In this document: positions 1-9,029 of the stretch, piece by piece
Layout: each line of letters begins with the position of its first letter
How positions within the stretch are numbered: position 1 is the first letter of the stretch
NCBI GenBank assembly: GCA_002709695.1
Contig: PAQF01000073.1
Location: 1-64,000, forward strand
Length of the DNA: 64,000 nucleotides
Direction: 5' to 3'
Source of the DNA: Candidatus Poribacteria bacterium
GTDB lineage: Bacteria; Poribacteria; WGA-4E; UBA9662
The notes under the pieces: generated by a model
The model's database searches: none
The model's input: the letters and a program-made list of their open reading frames with translations, nothing else
Told to the model about the DNA's origin: nothing
Position numbers and translations under genes: made by a program

Positions 1-129
1 CAAATTACGATCGAAGGAACGGTGTTGATGTTGGAGGCAGCGAATGCGCGGGTTGTCGAAGGGACTCTTAAAGGGTTCTTAGCTCCTAAAGAGAGAGAAT
101 TGATGGATGCTGAGGCTGCTGCTGGCTAG
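1..129 (+). CDS. motA: Flagellar motor stator protein MotA, C-terminal end (5' truncated)
   Basis: Only the last 42 codons are in the window; the frame opens at base 1 and stops at TAG 127-129. The visible peptide carries a leucine-rich stretch, then a VVEG...LKGFLAP segment and an acidic tail, which fits the cytoplasmic C-terminus of MotA, where an N-x-R-x-(V/I)-x-E-x-L-x-(A/G)-(F/Y)-L pattern is usual. MotA is the proton-channel half of the stator. The motB gene follows after 18 bases, the standard motAB order, which supports the call. The N-terminal membrane helices lie outside the window. Confidence 0.85.
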   Translation, partial: QITIEGTVLMLEAANARVVEGTLKGFLAPKERELMDAEAAAG

Positions 130-147
130 TCTACAGGAGAATCTTAA

Positions 148-888
148 ATGGCGAAGGAAAAGAAACAGAAAGAGAGCAGTGAAGGTGCTCCTGAGTGGAT
201 GGTGACGTTTTCAGATATGACAACATTGCTATTAACGTTTTTTGTTATGCTTATTGCCATGGCCAATTTTGATAAAGTGAAATACGAAACGGTAAAAGCT
301 TCCTTCAAGGATTCAATGGGAATTCTGAGTGGTTGGGATGAACCTGAGGTTCCACCAATCGTCCCACCGCTTCGGCAAAAATTCAATAACGAAGAGGATC
401 GAATTCGTGGAATTGGCTATAGGCTTAAGAAGAAATTCGTTGAGGAAGGAAAACCTGAAAGTATAAATGTTACAACCAAAAAGGAAGGACTATTATTAAC
501 ACTTAGGGAAAGTGATAGTATAGGTTTCAGTACTGGAGGTACTCAACTGACGTCAGGAATGCGTGTTGTACTTGATGAAGTTGCTAGGGAAGTGAAGTCT
601 GAGTCTAACAGGATTATCATTGCTGGACACACTGATAGTCAACCTATGATTAAAGGTGGCAGGTTTCCATCGAATTGGGAGCTTTCAGTTGCTCGTGCCA
701 GAAGCGTACAGCAGTACTTGATTCAAGCAGGGGTGGCAGAAGGGCAAACTTCAATTGCTGGTTACGCTGATACTCAGCCAGTACCAATAAAAGCGGAAAG
801 TTTAAAGATGTCGCTAGTTGAACGCCAAAAAGCTAATCGAAGAGTCGAAATCTTAGTTGTGCGTAAACATCAGATTCCAGTTCAGTGA
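148..888 (+). CDS. motB: Flagellar motor stator protein MotB (OmpA-like peptidoglycan-binding)
   Basis: 246 residues. A short charged N-terminus (1-16) is followed by one membrane helix (about 20-42) carrying the conserved proton-binding aspartate, Asp23 in the FSDM motif. A linker follows, then an OmpA/MotB peptidoglycan-binding domain from about 115 to 240 with GHTDSQP, NWELSVARA and NRRVEI motifs. MotB anchors the MotA/MotB stator to the cell wall and couples ion flow to rotation. CAGGAG lies 6 to 8 bases before the ATG. It sits directly behind motA and ahead of fliL. Length and domain order are ordinary. Confidence 0.96.
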   Translation: MAKEKKQKESSEGAPEWMVTFSDMTTLLLTFFVMLIAMANFDKVKYETVKASFKDSMGILSGWDEPEVPPIVPPLRQKFNNEEDRIRGIGYRLKKKFVEEGKPESINVTTKKEGLLLTLRESDSIGFSTGGTQLTSGMRVVLDEVAREVKSESNRIIIAGHTDSQPMIKGGRFPSNWELSVARARSVQQYLIQAGVAEGQTSIAGYADTQPVPIKAESLKMSLVERQKANRRVEILVVRKHQIPVQ

Positions 889-1053
889 GTTGTGAAATTA
901 CCTCTCGATTTTATTTCAAATTAAGATTCCTGCCTCTCGAAATATAATACCAGATTCCTCCGAAAGTTGAATTTTTTTCAAAGGGCTAAGGTATGGAATT
1001 CGTTTTTCAATTAGTGTATAATACCGACTAGGTTGAGTTGGGAGAATGGGGTT

Positions 1054-1617
1054 ATGGAAACGCCGGACGGTGATAGAGACCAAGACCAGAGCGATAGCGG
1101 ATCCTCACTTAAATCACTGCTTGAGGGAACTAATACAGAGCTTATTTTATTGATTGCTTCTTTCGTTGTTATGTCGATTGTAGCAGTTTTGATTGTTTTT
1201 TTTATAGCTGGTCCCAAGAGTTCAGAACCAACAGCAAAGAAAAAGACTGAACAGCAAAAGAAAGATGAAGCGTCAAGTGGTAAGGGAGCTATTTATACCG
1301 GAATCCCAGGCAAATTTATCAATACCTCTGACCCGGATACACTTCGGGTAATTAGTGTAAAAATTGACTTGGTGTTAGAAGATGTCAGACAGGTTACAGC
1401 ACTAGAAAATAAACCTGCGCTTGAAGTTGATCGGGCAGAAATAGAGGATCTTTTGTTAACTATTTTTTCGGATAAACTTGCAAGTGAGTTGCAAAAACCG
1501 GAAATGAAGGACAAGCTCAGACGAGAGCTTGAATATGAGATCCAAAAGATCTTTGCGGATTCAGAACCAAAGATTAATGTTAAGCGGGTCTTGTTTCGTA
1601 AATACATTATCCAGTAA
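1054..1617 (+). CDS. fliL: Flagellar basal body-associated protein FliL
   Basis: 187 residues from ATG 1054, chosen because GGGAG lies nine bases upstream; a TTG at 1033 would add seven residues but has no usable ribosome binding site. An acidic, Asp/Ser-rich cytoplasmic N-terminus (1-28) precedes one membrane helix (about 29-53), a Lys-rich stretch and a periplasmic FliL domain. The end, FADSEPKINVKRVLFRKYIIQ-like, is the usual FliL C-terminus, where the final residues are conserved (V-x-x-V-x-F-x-x-x-I-x-Q). FliL surrounds the stator and supports motor torque. It lies between motB and fliM, a typical position. Confidence 0.92.
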   Translation: METPDGDRDQDQSDSGSSLKSLLEGTNTELILLIASFVVMSIVAVLIVFFIAGPKSSEPTAKKKTEQQKKDEASSGKGAIYTGIPGKFINTSDPDTLRVISVKIDLVLEDVRQVTALENKPALEVDRAEIEDLLLTIFSDKLASELQKPEMKDKLRRELEYEIQKIFADSEPKINVKRVLFRKYIIQ

Positions 1618-1635
1618 CATTCAAAAAATAATAGT

Positions 1636-2703
1636 ATGGTTGAGCAAGAAAAGATTCTGTCAGAAGAAGAAATTAATACAATTGCGGAGGAAAGCCAGAA
1701 GCTGATTGATCAAGAGGAAAAAGCTTCTGATAATGTCTCTGGCCAGATAAAAAACTATGAGATATATGATTTTTCCCAATCTGCTGGGGCGGCACAATTA
1801 CTGCAAGATTACCTTGTCGTAGTCAGCAACTTGCATCAGCAATTTTCGCGGGATTTTGCTGATTCAGTCTCAGGGTTAATTCGGTCGGTTACGGAGGTTG
1901 AGTTTACAAATGTAAACCAAATGACTTTTGGTGAGTTCTGTGATGGTCTTGACGATCCATCTTGTTTTTGCAAGTTAACTATGGAGGATGCAGATGGAAT
2001 CGTGATTATGGAAATAAAACCTGATCTCGCCTTTTCCGTTGTTGAGAAGCTTTTGGGAGGAACCGGAGTATATGAGGCTAGTCCGGACCAGCAATTGACG
2101 GATATTGAGGTAGAGATTATCAGTCAGATGGTACAGTATGTTATTTACGGACTAGATGCTGTTTGGAAGCAGGCGAAGAGTGATATCGCTTTTAAAATGG
2201 ATTCTGACTCCTTTGAAAATCAGGTGGATGAAGTCAGGAATATCTTACCATCTCATGAGACTGTGATGGTTGTTCAGCTTAGTGTAAAGCCGATGTTTGC
2301 AGATGCCGCAGGGAGCCTGAGTATTTGCTATCCTTCTGATGTGGTTGAAAGCATGATGGCTGAGGCTCCAGCAGGTCTTTTGAATGTGTCGATCGCTGAT
2401 GTTACAGATGAAACCGATGAGGAAGAGCATAACCAATACAAACCGCAAGTTCAGGAACGTGTCAGCAAAGCAGAGGTGGAGATAAGGGCCGTTTTTCCTA
2501 AGACTATAATGTCGCTCAATCAGCTGAAGGCGCTCAATAAAGGGTGTCTGATTGAATTGGATGTGCTTGTAGAAAACAAACAGATTATTGACCCTGTTAT
2601 TCTTGAATTGGAAGGAAAACCGAAGCTTCTTGGGAAACTAGGTCAGATGCGAGAAAAGCGTGCTGTCATGGTTAGTGGGCCGGCGGAAGAAGAAGAATTA
2701 TAG
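1636..2703 (+). CDS. fliM: Flagellar motor switch protein FliM
   Basis: 355 residues. The N-terminus has the LSEEEINTIA segment, equivalent to the LSQ-EID-AL CheY-P-binding peptide. A CheC-like middle domain (about 45-235) and a C-terminal SpoA/FliN-like domain (about 275-345) follow. FliM forms the C-ring with FliN and FliG and sets rotation direction. The C-terminus is unusually acidic (EEEEL), and an acidic DETDEEE insert at about 258-265 separates the two domains. It starts 18 bases after fliL without a clear Shine-Dalgarno sequence, suggesting translational coupling. Confidence 0.94.
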   Translation: MVEQEKILSEEEINTIAEESQKLIDQEEKASDNVSGQIKNYEIYDFSQSAGAAQLLQDYLVVVSNLHQQFSRDFADSVSGLIRSVTEVEFTNVNQMTFGEFCDGLDDPSCFCKLTMEDADGIVIMEIKPDLAFSVVEKLLGGTGVYEASPDQQLTDIEVEIISQMVQYVIYGLDAVWKQAKSDIAFKMDSDSFENQVDEVRNILPSHETVMVVQLSVKPMFADAAGSLSICYPSDVVESMMAEAPAGLLNVSIADVTDETDEEEHNQYKPQVQERVSKAEVEIRAVFPKTIMSLNQLKALNKGCLIELDVLVENKQIIDPVILELEGKPKLLGKLGQMREKRAVMVSGPAEEEEL

Positions 2704-2778
2704 TGTCGAATCTATGTGTCGAGCACCATAATATAGACTTAGGTGTTTGTAGGAAAGAAACAATTAGGATAGGAATAA

Positions 2779-3219
2779 ATGGAAGAAAAAGGCGATCTCA
2801 ACGAGATGCTGGGTGAAGATGAGGCAGCTATGGTAGAGGATGATGTTGAGCCCTCTCAAGACATAGCAGGAGAATCTGTATCGGAAGAAACCAACGATAT
2901 GGGTTTGATAGAAGAGGATTTCTCATTCACTGAAGGACAGCAAGATCAACCGGCTGTCGCGGATGGTCTTGAGGAACTCTTGGCCGATGTTGAACTTGAA
3001 GTTATTATCGAACTTGGGCGAACCCGAAAAGCACTTCGGGACATTTATGATTTGAAAATTGGTACAATTGTTGAACTGGACAAACAGGCGAGAGAACCGA
3101 TTGACATTCTTGTAAATAATAGTCCTGTTGCTAGGGGAGAAGTTATGGTATTTGAAGATGCTTTGGCAGTGCGTGTAACAGAGATTCTGACCCCAGCTGA
3201 ACTCGTTAAGAAAAATTAG
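2779..3219 (+). CDS. fliN: Flagellar motor switch protein FliN
   Basis: 146 residues. An acidic, poorly conserved N-terminus (about 1-68) precedes a C-terminal SpoA domain (about 70-143) with the FliN hallmarks LADVELEV, ELG-T-or-R-x-x-A-L-R-D-I, LKIGTIVELDK, and GEVMVFEDALAVRVTEI. FliN forms the bottom of the C-ring and interacts with FliH during export. The acidic extension is seen in many non-enterobacterial FliN proteins; no CheC/FliY phosphatase motif is visible, so this is FliN rather than FliY. An AGGA sequence precedes the ATG. It lies between fliM and fliO. Confidence 0.94.
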   Translation: MEEKGDLNEMLGEDEAAMVEDDVEPSQDIAGESVSEETNDMGLIEEDFSFTEGQQDQPAVADGLEELLADVELEVIIELGRTRKALRDIYDLKIGTIVELDKQAREPIDILVNNSPVARGEVMVFEDALAVRVTEILTPAELVKKN

Positions 3220-3224
3220 TTCAG

Positions 3225-3728
3225 ATGATCATGGGATTTGCCAATTGTTTACGGAAGTATTGGCGAGTAGGAGCCATGGCCCTGTTGTTGATTTCGACTT
3301 CAATTTGGGGCCAAGGTCAAGATACAGCGGGAAACCCTCAGGTTCCAGCATTCGAGTTACCTAATCTTTGGCTTTTTGCTCTGAAGATGTTATTTTGGTT
3401 GTTGATTGTTACTGGGTTGATTTTCGTCACAGTATGGGTGTTGAGGAAGTTGATGTTGCAATCTCAACCAAATCAATCAGTGAAACCAATCAACGTTATC
3501 TTTGAGGAGCCGATTTCTCCAGCTAGATCTGTTTGTTTGATTCGAGTTTTAGATCAAATGCATGTTGTTGGTGTGACTAATACAAACATTTCGTATATAG
3601 CGACTCTTGATGAAGACGAAATGGCTTTGGTTGATCAGTGGCTTGAGAATGAATTGATTCTTGAACGACGAGCGAAGAATGGATTTCAGTCTCTTCTTCG
3701 TAATTTTGTCAGGAAAGCCAGTAAGTGA
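3225..3728 (+). CDS. fliO: Flagellar biosynthetic protein FliO
   Basis: 167 residues. A hydrophobic signal-like segment (about 12-28) ends near WGQGQ. A second membrane helix (about 47-70) is followed by a basic FliO-type domain with VIFEEPISPARSVCLIRVLDQ and a tail rich in Lys and Arg. FliO is a poorly conserved assembly factor for the FliP/FliQ/FliR export gate; the call rests on the position between fliN and fliP, the two-helix layout and the FliO domain pattern. Its stop overlaps the GTG of fliP (GTGA), so the two are probably translationally coupled. Confidence 0.85.
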   Translation: MIMGFANCLRKYWRVGAMALLLISTSIWGQGQDTAGNPQVPAFELPNLWLFALKMLFWLLIVTGLIFVTVWVLRKLMLQSQPNQSVKPINVIFEEPISPARSVCLIRVLDQMHVVGVTNTNISYIATLDEDEMALVDQWLENELILERRAKNGFQSLLRNFVRKASK

Positions 3729-4492
3729 AAAAATTTTTTTTGCTTTTTTTCCTATTACCTCTCGTTTTTGTCTCACTTTGTTATTCCCAATCCCCTTCAA
3801 CACAGCCAGGGCTTCCTTTACCAGAACTTAATATTAGTCTCCGTCAGACCGACAACCCAAACGAATTTACATCAACACTTCAAGTCTTTATAATTTTGAC
3901 CGTCTTGTCAATAGCACCTTCCTTTCTAATTATGATGACTTCTTTCACACGTTTTATTGTCGTTTTTGCTTTTCTCCGTCAAGGTTTAGCAATTCCACAG
4001 ATCCCACCGAATCAAGTTTTGGCTGGCTTAGCTTTGTTTTTAACTTTTTTTGTAATGGCACCGATTATTAAAAGTATAAATGATGAAGCACTGCAGCCTT
4101 ATCTGACCAGTGAAATTGGTCAAAGAGAGGCTTTTGAGAAGGCACTCTCTCCAATTCGCGACTTTATGCTTAAGCAAACGCGGACTGATGATATCCAATT
4201 GATGCAACGACTTTCGGGTTTAGGTGCTATAGAATCGAAGGCTGATTTACCCACGCATGTGTTGATTCCTTCCTTTATTATCAGTGAGCTCACAACTGCA
4301 TTTACAATTGGGTTTCTTTTGTTTATTCCGTTCTTGGTAATTGATATGGTCGTTGCCAGTATTTTGATGGCAATGGGGATGCTTATGGTTCCCCCAATAT
4401 CAATTTCATTACCCTTCAAAATATTACTTTTTGTTCTTGTTGATGGATGGAATCTTTTGATATACTCGCTAGTTTCGGGAATTAAAGGGTAG
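3725..4492 (+). CDS. fliP: Flagellar type III export gate protein FliP
   Basis: 255 residues from GTG 3725, overlapping the fliO stop. A cleavable signal sequence (1-21, ending near CYSQS) is followed by the FliP core: SIAPSFLIMMTSFTRFIVVFAFLRQ, QIPPNQVLAGLALFLTFFVM, FIISELTTAFTIGF and MGMLMVPPISISLPFKILLFVLVDGW. FliP makes the pentameric part of the FliP5Q4R1 export gate. Length and all signature blocks match the family. It is followed directly by fliQ with no gap. Confidence 0.97.
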   Translation: MKKFFLLFFLLPLVFVSLCYSQSPSTQPGLPLPELNISLRQTDNPNEFTSTLQVFIILTVLSIAPSFLIMMTSFTRFIVVFAFLRQGLAIPQIPPNQVLAGLALFLTFFVMAPIIKSINDEALQPYLTSEIGQREAFEKALSPIRDFMLKQTRTDDIQLMQRLSGLGAIESKADLPTHVLIPSFIISELTTAFTIGFLLFIPFLVIDMVVASILMAMGMLMVPPISISLPFKILLFVLVDGWNLLIYSLVSGIKG

Positions 4493-4768
4493 GTGGAGAT
4501 GTCGCCGGAAGCTGCAATTTATGTTATACGTCAAGCTTTTCAGTTAATGTTTATGCTGGCTGGTCCTGTCTTAGTTGCTGGGTTAGTCATTGGCTTAATT
4601 GTTAGTGTTTTTCAGGCTGCAACACAAATTCAGGAAATGACGCTTACCTTTATTCCAAAGTTGATAGCTGTTGGTTTAGTGTTAACCTTTTTATTTCCAT
4701 GGATGTTGAAATTGATGCATGGTTTTACCAGAGACTTGATTATTAACTTTTACTCTTTCTTGCAGTAA
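4493..4768 (+). CDS. fliQ: Flagellar type III export gate protein FliQ
   Basis: 91 residues from GTG 4493, which abuts the fliP stop. ATG 4499 would give 89 residues, the usual FliQ length, and is an equally possible start. Two membrane helices (about 14-37 and 55-78) flank the conserved FQAATQIQEMTLTFIPK loop that defines FliQ. FliQ wraps the FliP/FliR pore. Its stop overlaps the fliR start (TAATG), so translation is probably coupled. Confidence 0.96.
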   Translation: MEMSPEAAIYVIRQAFQLMFMLAGPVLVAGLVIGLIVSVFQAATQIQEMTLTFIPKLIAVGLVLTFLFPWMLKLMHGFTRDLIINFYSFLQ

Positions 4769-5544
4769 TGCCAAATTTTTTTATTCCACTTGATTTATCA
4801 ATTCGATTCACGCTTGTATTTCTTCGGATTGCAGGTATTGTTGTCTTTGTACCTTTTTATAATCACCGTGCCTTTCCCAATGTTATTAAAATTGCGCTTT
4901 CAATTGTTATTACTTTTACTGTTTTTCCTGTTTTGAATTTACATGATTTTGTTACTCCGTTAGATGCAATTTCCTTGGTTTTGGTGGCTGTTCGAGAAGT
5001 GTTTATTGGTTTTGTCATTGGTTTCGCAGCCCAACTTGTTTTTACTGGCATTCAATTTGGGGGTGAGTTAGTGACAATCCAAATGGGTTTTTCAATGGCA
5101 ACTATTTTGGATCCAAACCATCAGGAACAAATTACCATTATTTCTCAGATTTACAATTTTTTGGCTCTCATCATTTTTATTTCCATTAAAGGTCATTATG
5201 TTTTCCTGATTGCTGCGGTTAATACTTTCAAATTCGTTCCGATTGGTGGGTTCGGTTATTCCGAAGATTTAGCGGGACAGATAATTAGATTGTTTAGCGA
5301 ACTCTTTGTGGTAGGTTTTTACGTGGCTGCTCCTGTCTTTGTTGCATTATTTATGACAACCATTGCACTTGCTCTGATTAGTCGTGCGATTCCCCAGCTT
5401 AATGTATTTATTATACTTCCTTTGGTCCAAGTTTTGGTTGGAACGGTTATGATTATAGCGTCTGTTAGAGTGACGGTTGTGACTTTTGAGTTTTTATTTG
5501 ATGGACTTGGTAAAGATCTGCATGCGCTGATTACAACTATGTGA
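4768..5544 (+). CDS. fliR: Flagellar type III export gate protein FliR
   Basis: 258 residues, almost entirely hydrophobic with about six helices. Conserved FliR features are the RIAGIVVFVPFY opening, AVREVFIGFVIGFAAQLVFTGIQ, the GE-x-V-x-x-QMGFSMATILDPN block and VFVALFMTTIALALISRAIPQLNVFI near the end. FliR completes the export gate. The start overlaps the fliQ stop. This is the last gene of the first flagellar transcription block; a 247-base gap with a good promoter follows before flhB. Confidence 0.96.
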   Translation: MPNFFIPLDLSIRFTLVFLRIAGIVVFVPFYNHRAFPNVIKIALSIVITFTVFPVLNLHDFVTPLDAISLVLVAVREVFIGFVIGFAAQLVFTGIQFGGELVTIQMGFSMATILDPNHQEQITIISQIYNFLALIIFISIKGHYVFLIAAVNTFKFVPIGGFGYSEDLAGQIIRLFSELFVVGFYVAAPVFVALFMTTIALALISRAIPQLNVFIILPLVQVLVGTVMIIASVRVTVVTFEFLFDGLGKDLHALITTM

Positions 5545-5573
5545 TCACTGTTATTCGGACTACTTGTTTTGAG

Positions 5574-5602
5574 TTGATGAACACCCAAAGCGGTGTTATA
5601 CT
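5574..5602 (+). promoter_or_regulatory. Sigma70-type promoter upstream of flhB, with palindromic spacer
   Basis: TTGATG at 5574-5579 and TATACT at 5597-5602 are separated by 17 bases, a near-consensus promoter between fliR and flhB. The spacer contains AACACC-N6-GGTGTT (5580-5597), a perfect 6-base inverted repeat touching both hexamers, where a repressor could block polymerase. A leader of about 180 bases would precede the flhB TTG start. No sigma28-like element was seen here. Confidence 0.55.
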
Positions 5603-5791
5603 AGCGATGAATATTCAGGTTTGAAACAGTTTCGTATTCTGGTAATAGAACTCTTGAAACCTTGAAACGTTATCCTGAGAAGCACGTTAGATTTCATTGA
5701 ATAGATGATGCTGTTTGAGGCGAATCATTGAAAGTGTTGACGGTAGTTGCATGGGGGGAATACACTTCAATAATCCTATAGGGTGAGGTAA

Positions 5792-6877
5792 TTGAACGAA
5801 GGCCCAGGTGGAGAAAGAACTGAAGAGGCGAGTCAGCAGCGTATTGATAAGGCTCGCAAGGAAGGTGATGTCCCTAAGAGTCGGGAATTTAATTCTGCGA
5901 TTACTTTGCTCTTGGGTTTATTGGCAATGTGGGTATTTGGATCGTTTACGCTCACGTCATTGAAGAACCTGAATATTGTTGCCCTAAACCAGCTCAATGA
6001 TTTTCGAGCTGAGCCTTCAATTGTACAATTCTTTTTGGGCGACTTTTTTACCCGATTTGCGCTGATTATTTCACCTTTCCTGATTGCTACTGCTGTTGCC
6101 GGTATTTTAACAAACTATCTTCAAGTTGGCCCTCTCTTTTCCTTTGAAGTTCTTGCATTTCGTCCAGAAAAACTGAATCCTTTTACTGGAATTAAGCAGC
6201 TTTTCTCGCGAAATGCTCTTGTTGAGACTATTAAGGCAATCCTGAAGCTAGTCGCCGTAGCAACTATTGTTTATGTGACTATTCAGGGTGAGTCAGTCTA
6301 TTTTCAGTCTTTAGGATCAAAAGACATAAATGGCATACTCAGCTATATCGCAGCTTTAACTTTTAATGTTGCTTTTCGAGTGGCACTTTTTCTCCTACTA
6401 CTTGGGATTTTAGATCTTTTCTATCAACGCTGGAGTTACAATGAGAAGCTGAAGATGACATTACAGGAAGTTAAAGATGAGAATAAGCAAACTGAGGGCT
6501 CTCCTGAAGTAAAGCGCATTATTCAGGAACGACAGATGACGATGACACAAAAAAGGATGATGGATGAAATTCCGGATGCCGATGTCGTTATCACTAACCC
6601 AAGGCACATTGCAGTTGCTATTAAGTATGATCGGGAGGTGTCACCTAGTCCTGTTGTGATAGCAAAAGGAGCAGATCTGATTGCTAAGAGAATACGTGAA
6701 ATCGCAGAAGAAAATGAAATTCCAATGATTGAAGATAAACCAGTAGCATGGGCGCTTTTTGAACTTGAGCTTGGTGACATTATTCCGGTGGAGTTATACA
6801 AACCCGTTGCCCAGATCCTTGCACGTGTTTACAGCATGAGGCAGGGTTTCAATAAAGCAAAGAGCATGAGTGCATAA
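5792..6877 (+). CDS. flhB: Flagellar export switch protein FlhB
   Basis: 361 residues from TTG 5792, with GAGG five to nine bases upstream. A charged N-terminus (ERTEEASQQRIDKARKEGDVPKSREFNSA) is followed by four membrane helices (about 35-210) and a cytoplasmic domain. The autocleavage site, usually N-P-T-H, reads N269-P270-R271-H272 here; the Asn-Pro bond that is cut is retained. Downstream blocks A-I-KYD, P-VIAKGAD-IA-RIREIA and E-IP-IEDKP-A-ALF are conserved. FlhB switches the export apparatus from rod/hook to filament substrates. It heads the second flagellar block. Confidence 0.96.
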   Translation: MNEGPGGERTEEASQQRIDKARKEGDVPKSREFNSAITLLLGLLAMWVFGSFTLTSLKNLNIVALNQLNDFRAEPSIVQFFLGDFFTRFALIISPFLIATAVAGILTNYLQVGPLFSFEVLAFRPEKLNPFTGIKQLFSRNALVETIKAILKLVAVATIVYVTIQGESVYFQSLGSKDINGILSYIAALTFNVAFRVALFLLLLGILDLFYQRWSYNEKLKMTLQEVKDENKQTEGSPEVKRIIQERQMTMTQKRMMDEIPDADVVITNPRHIAVAIKYDREVSPSPVVIAKGADLIAKRIREIAEENEIPMIEDKPVAWALFELELGDIIPVELYKPVAQILARVYSMRQGFNKAKSMSA

Positions 6878-6911
6878 TTAGGTAACAGAATCAGAATAAA
6901 ATTCGATCCGT

Positions 6912-8999
6912 ATGAATCCCTTAATTACCAAAAATAGTGATTTTGTTCTTGTATTTGGTGTCATTGGTATCATTCTGGTAATGGTGATCCCATTGCCGGC
7001 GCCAGTGCTAGACTTGTTGTTTGCAGTAAATATTACGATATCGTTGGTTACTTTGCTTGTTGTCCTTTACATGTTGCAACCAGTTGACTTCTCAATTTTT
7101 CCGTCTTTATTGCTTGTATTGACAATGTTTCGTCTTTCACTTAACGTTGCTTCAACACGAGTGATACTGACAAAAGGACATCTAGGTACAGATGCTGCAG
7201 GTAAAGTAATTCAATCGTTTGCCCAATTTGTGGTTCAAGGAAATTATGTTGTTGGATTCGTCGTCTTTTTCATTATATTGATTATCCAGTTTATCGTCAT
7301 TACTAAAGGATCGGGGCGTATTGCTGAAGTTGCTGCTCGTTTTACATTGGATGCGTTACCGATGAAACAGATGGCTATTGATACGGATTTGACTGCAGGC
7401 TTAATTACCGATGATGAAGCGCGTCAGCGTCGATCAGACGTTTCCAATGAAGCAAATTTTTATGGTGCAATGGATGGTGCTAGTAAGTTTGTGCGTGGTG
7501 ATGCCATTGCTGGTTTGATTATTACAACTATCAACATTGTTGGCGGTCTAATCATCGGGGTTGCTCAAAGAGGCCTTCCACTAGCAGATGCTGCACAGAA
7601 GTATACGTTATTAACTATTGGCGATGGATTAGTTAGTCAATTTCCTTCGTTGGTTGTTTCTCTGTCTACAGGTCTCCTGATTAGCCGAAGTTCGGAGAAG
7701 GGTGCCTTTGGGCAAGCCTTAATAGAACAATATTTATTACAACCACGAGCGTTAGGAATAGCTGCTGGTGTACTTGCTTTGATAGGCATAGTTCCGGGAA
7801 TGCCTACATTCCCGTTTCTCGCGTTGTCTGCTGGGGCTGGGGGCATGACTTACTTGGCTACCCGCTTGCCGGAAAGCATGGAAGAATTGCCCCCAGCTGA
7901 TGATGAGACTGCGGATACGGAACAGGACTTGACGCCAATTGAACAGGCGGAACAGGAACTTGATGTTGAACCAATACAGTTGAATGTTGGTTACAGTTTA
8001 ATACAACTGGTGGATCCCAATGAAGGTGGAGATCTTCTTAATCGGATTAAAGAGATTCGTTCATCGTTGGCTCGAGAACTGGGGTTGGTCTTGCCCCACA
8101 TTCGAATACGGGATCAGATGGATTTAGCTCCAGGAGCCTACAGAATTGTAATCCGTGAGGAATCTGTGGCAGAAGGTGAACTCCGCACAAATGAATTTTT
8201 AGCTATGGAAGTTGGTCCCGTAACTGAGGAGATTAGTGGAACACCAACTTTGGAGCCAACTAATAATCAACCAGCGATGTGGATAACTTCCGATCAACGA
8301 GAGCGTGCACAGATGGCTGGTTATCTCGTTATTGACCCCTCTTCTGTATTGGCAACGCACTTGGTGGAAACGACTAGGCGGCATGCTGATAGGTTTTTGA
8401 CACGCCAAGATGTACAGAGGTTACTTGATCGTTTAAAAGAAACCAGCCCCGCTATTGTTGAGGAAGTGCTTGAAGCTACTTCTCTAGGTTTAATTCAGAA
8501 GATACTAAAGAATTTGCTTAAAGAAGGAGTTTCTGTTCGAGACTTGATGATTATATTAGAAGCATTAGCTGATCAGTCAACTATAACGAAAGATCCCGTG
8601 ATGTTGACTGAAGCAGTTAGACAACGGGTGGGTTCTACAATTTGTCGTCCTTATCTTTCAGAGAATGGAGCACTTGATTATGTTGCCTTAAGTGAAGAAG
8701 TCGAGGAAGTCATTATGAGCGGAATACAGCAAGATGAGCAGGGAGAGTACCAGTTTTTAGCTATTGAGCCGAATGCTGCATATCAACTTGTCAATGGTAT
8801 TGCCAATGCTGTTACACAAGTTGCTGGTCTGAATGTGCAACCACTTATTTTATGTTCCCGCTCAATTGTTCGTGCCTATTTGAGGCAATTTATTGATATT
8901 CAGTTCCCAACGCCGATAACAGCGTTGTCTATTGAAGAAGTTCCGCCGACGATACAATTGAATGAAATTGGTCGTGTGGAATTGACTGAGGCTAGTTAG
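6912..8999 (+). CDS. flhA: Flagellar export gate protein FlhA
   Basis: 695 residues, the normal FlhA size. Eight membrane helices lie in about 1-325, with the FHIPEP signature region in the cytoplasmic loop (FYGAMDGASKFVRGDAIAG, TLDALPMKQMAIDTDL). A large cytoplasmic domain (about 345-690) binds export chaperones and carries TH-V-E-TTRRHADRFLTRQDVQRLLD. The linker at 330-355 is acidic and Glu/Gln-rich. FlhA forms the nonameric ring that passes substrates to the gate. It starts 34 bases after flhB. Confidence 0.97.
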   Translation: MNPLITKNSDFVLVFGVIGIILVMVIPLPAPVLDLLFAVNITISLVTLLVVLYMLQPVDFSIFPSLLLVLTMFRLSLNVASTRVILTKGHLGTDAAGKVIQSFAQFVVQGNYVVGFVVFFIILIIQFIVITKGSGRIAEVAARFTLDALPMKQMAIDTDLTAGLITDDEARQRRSDVSNEANFYGAMDGASKFVRGDAIAGLIITTINIVGGLIIGVAQRGLPLADAAQKYTLLTIGDGLVSQFPSLVVSLSTGLLISRSSEKGAFGQALIEQYLLQPRALGIAAGVLALIGIVPGMPTFPFLALSAGAGGMTYLATRLPESMEELPPADDETADTEQDLTPIEQAEQELDVEPIQLNVGYSLIQLVDPNEGGDLLNRIKEIRSSLARELGLVLPHIRIRDQMDLAPGAYRIVIREESVAEGELRTNEFLAMEVGPVTEEISGTPTLEPTNNQPAMWITSDQRERAQMAGYLVIDPSSVLATHLVETTRRHADRFLTRQDVQRLLDRLKETSPAIVEEVLEATSLGLIQKILKNLLKEGVSVRDLMIILEALADQSTITKDPVMLTEAVRQRVGSTICRPYLSENGALDYVALSEEVEEVIMSGIQQDEQGEYQFLAIEPNAAYQLVNGIANAVTQVAGLNVQPLILCSRSIVRAYLRQFIDIQFPTPITALSIEEVPPTIQLNEIGRVELTEAS

Positions 9000-9029
9000 T
9001 AAGACTTCGTTAAACTGAAAGTGTGAAAT

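Noticed and set aside
1017..1022. TATAAT before fliL
   Set aside because: No acceptable -35 hexamer lies at 16-18 bases and the gene sits within a flagellar operon, so a separate promoter is not supported.
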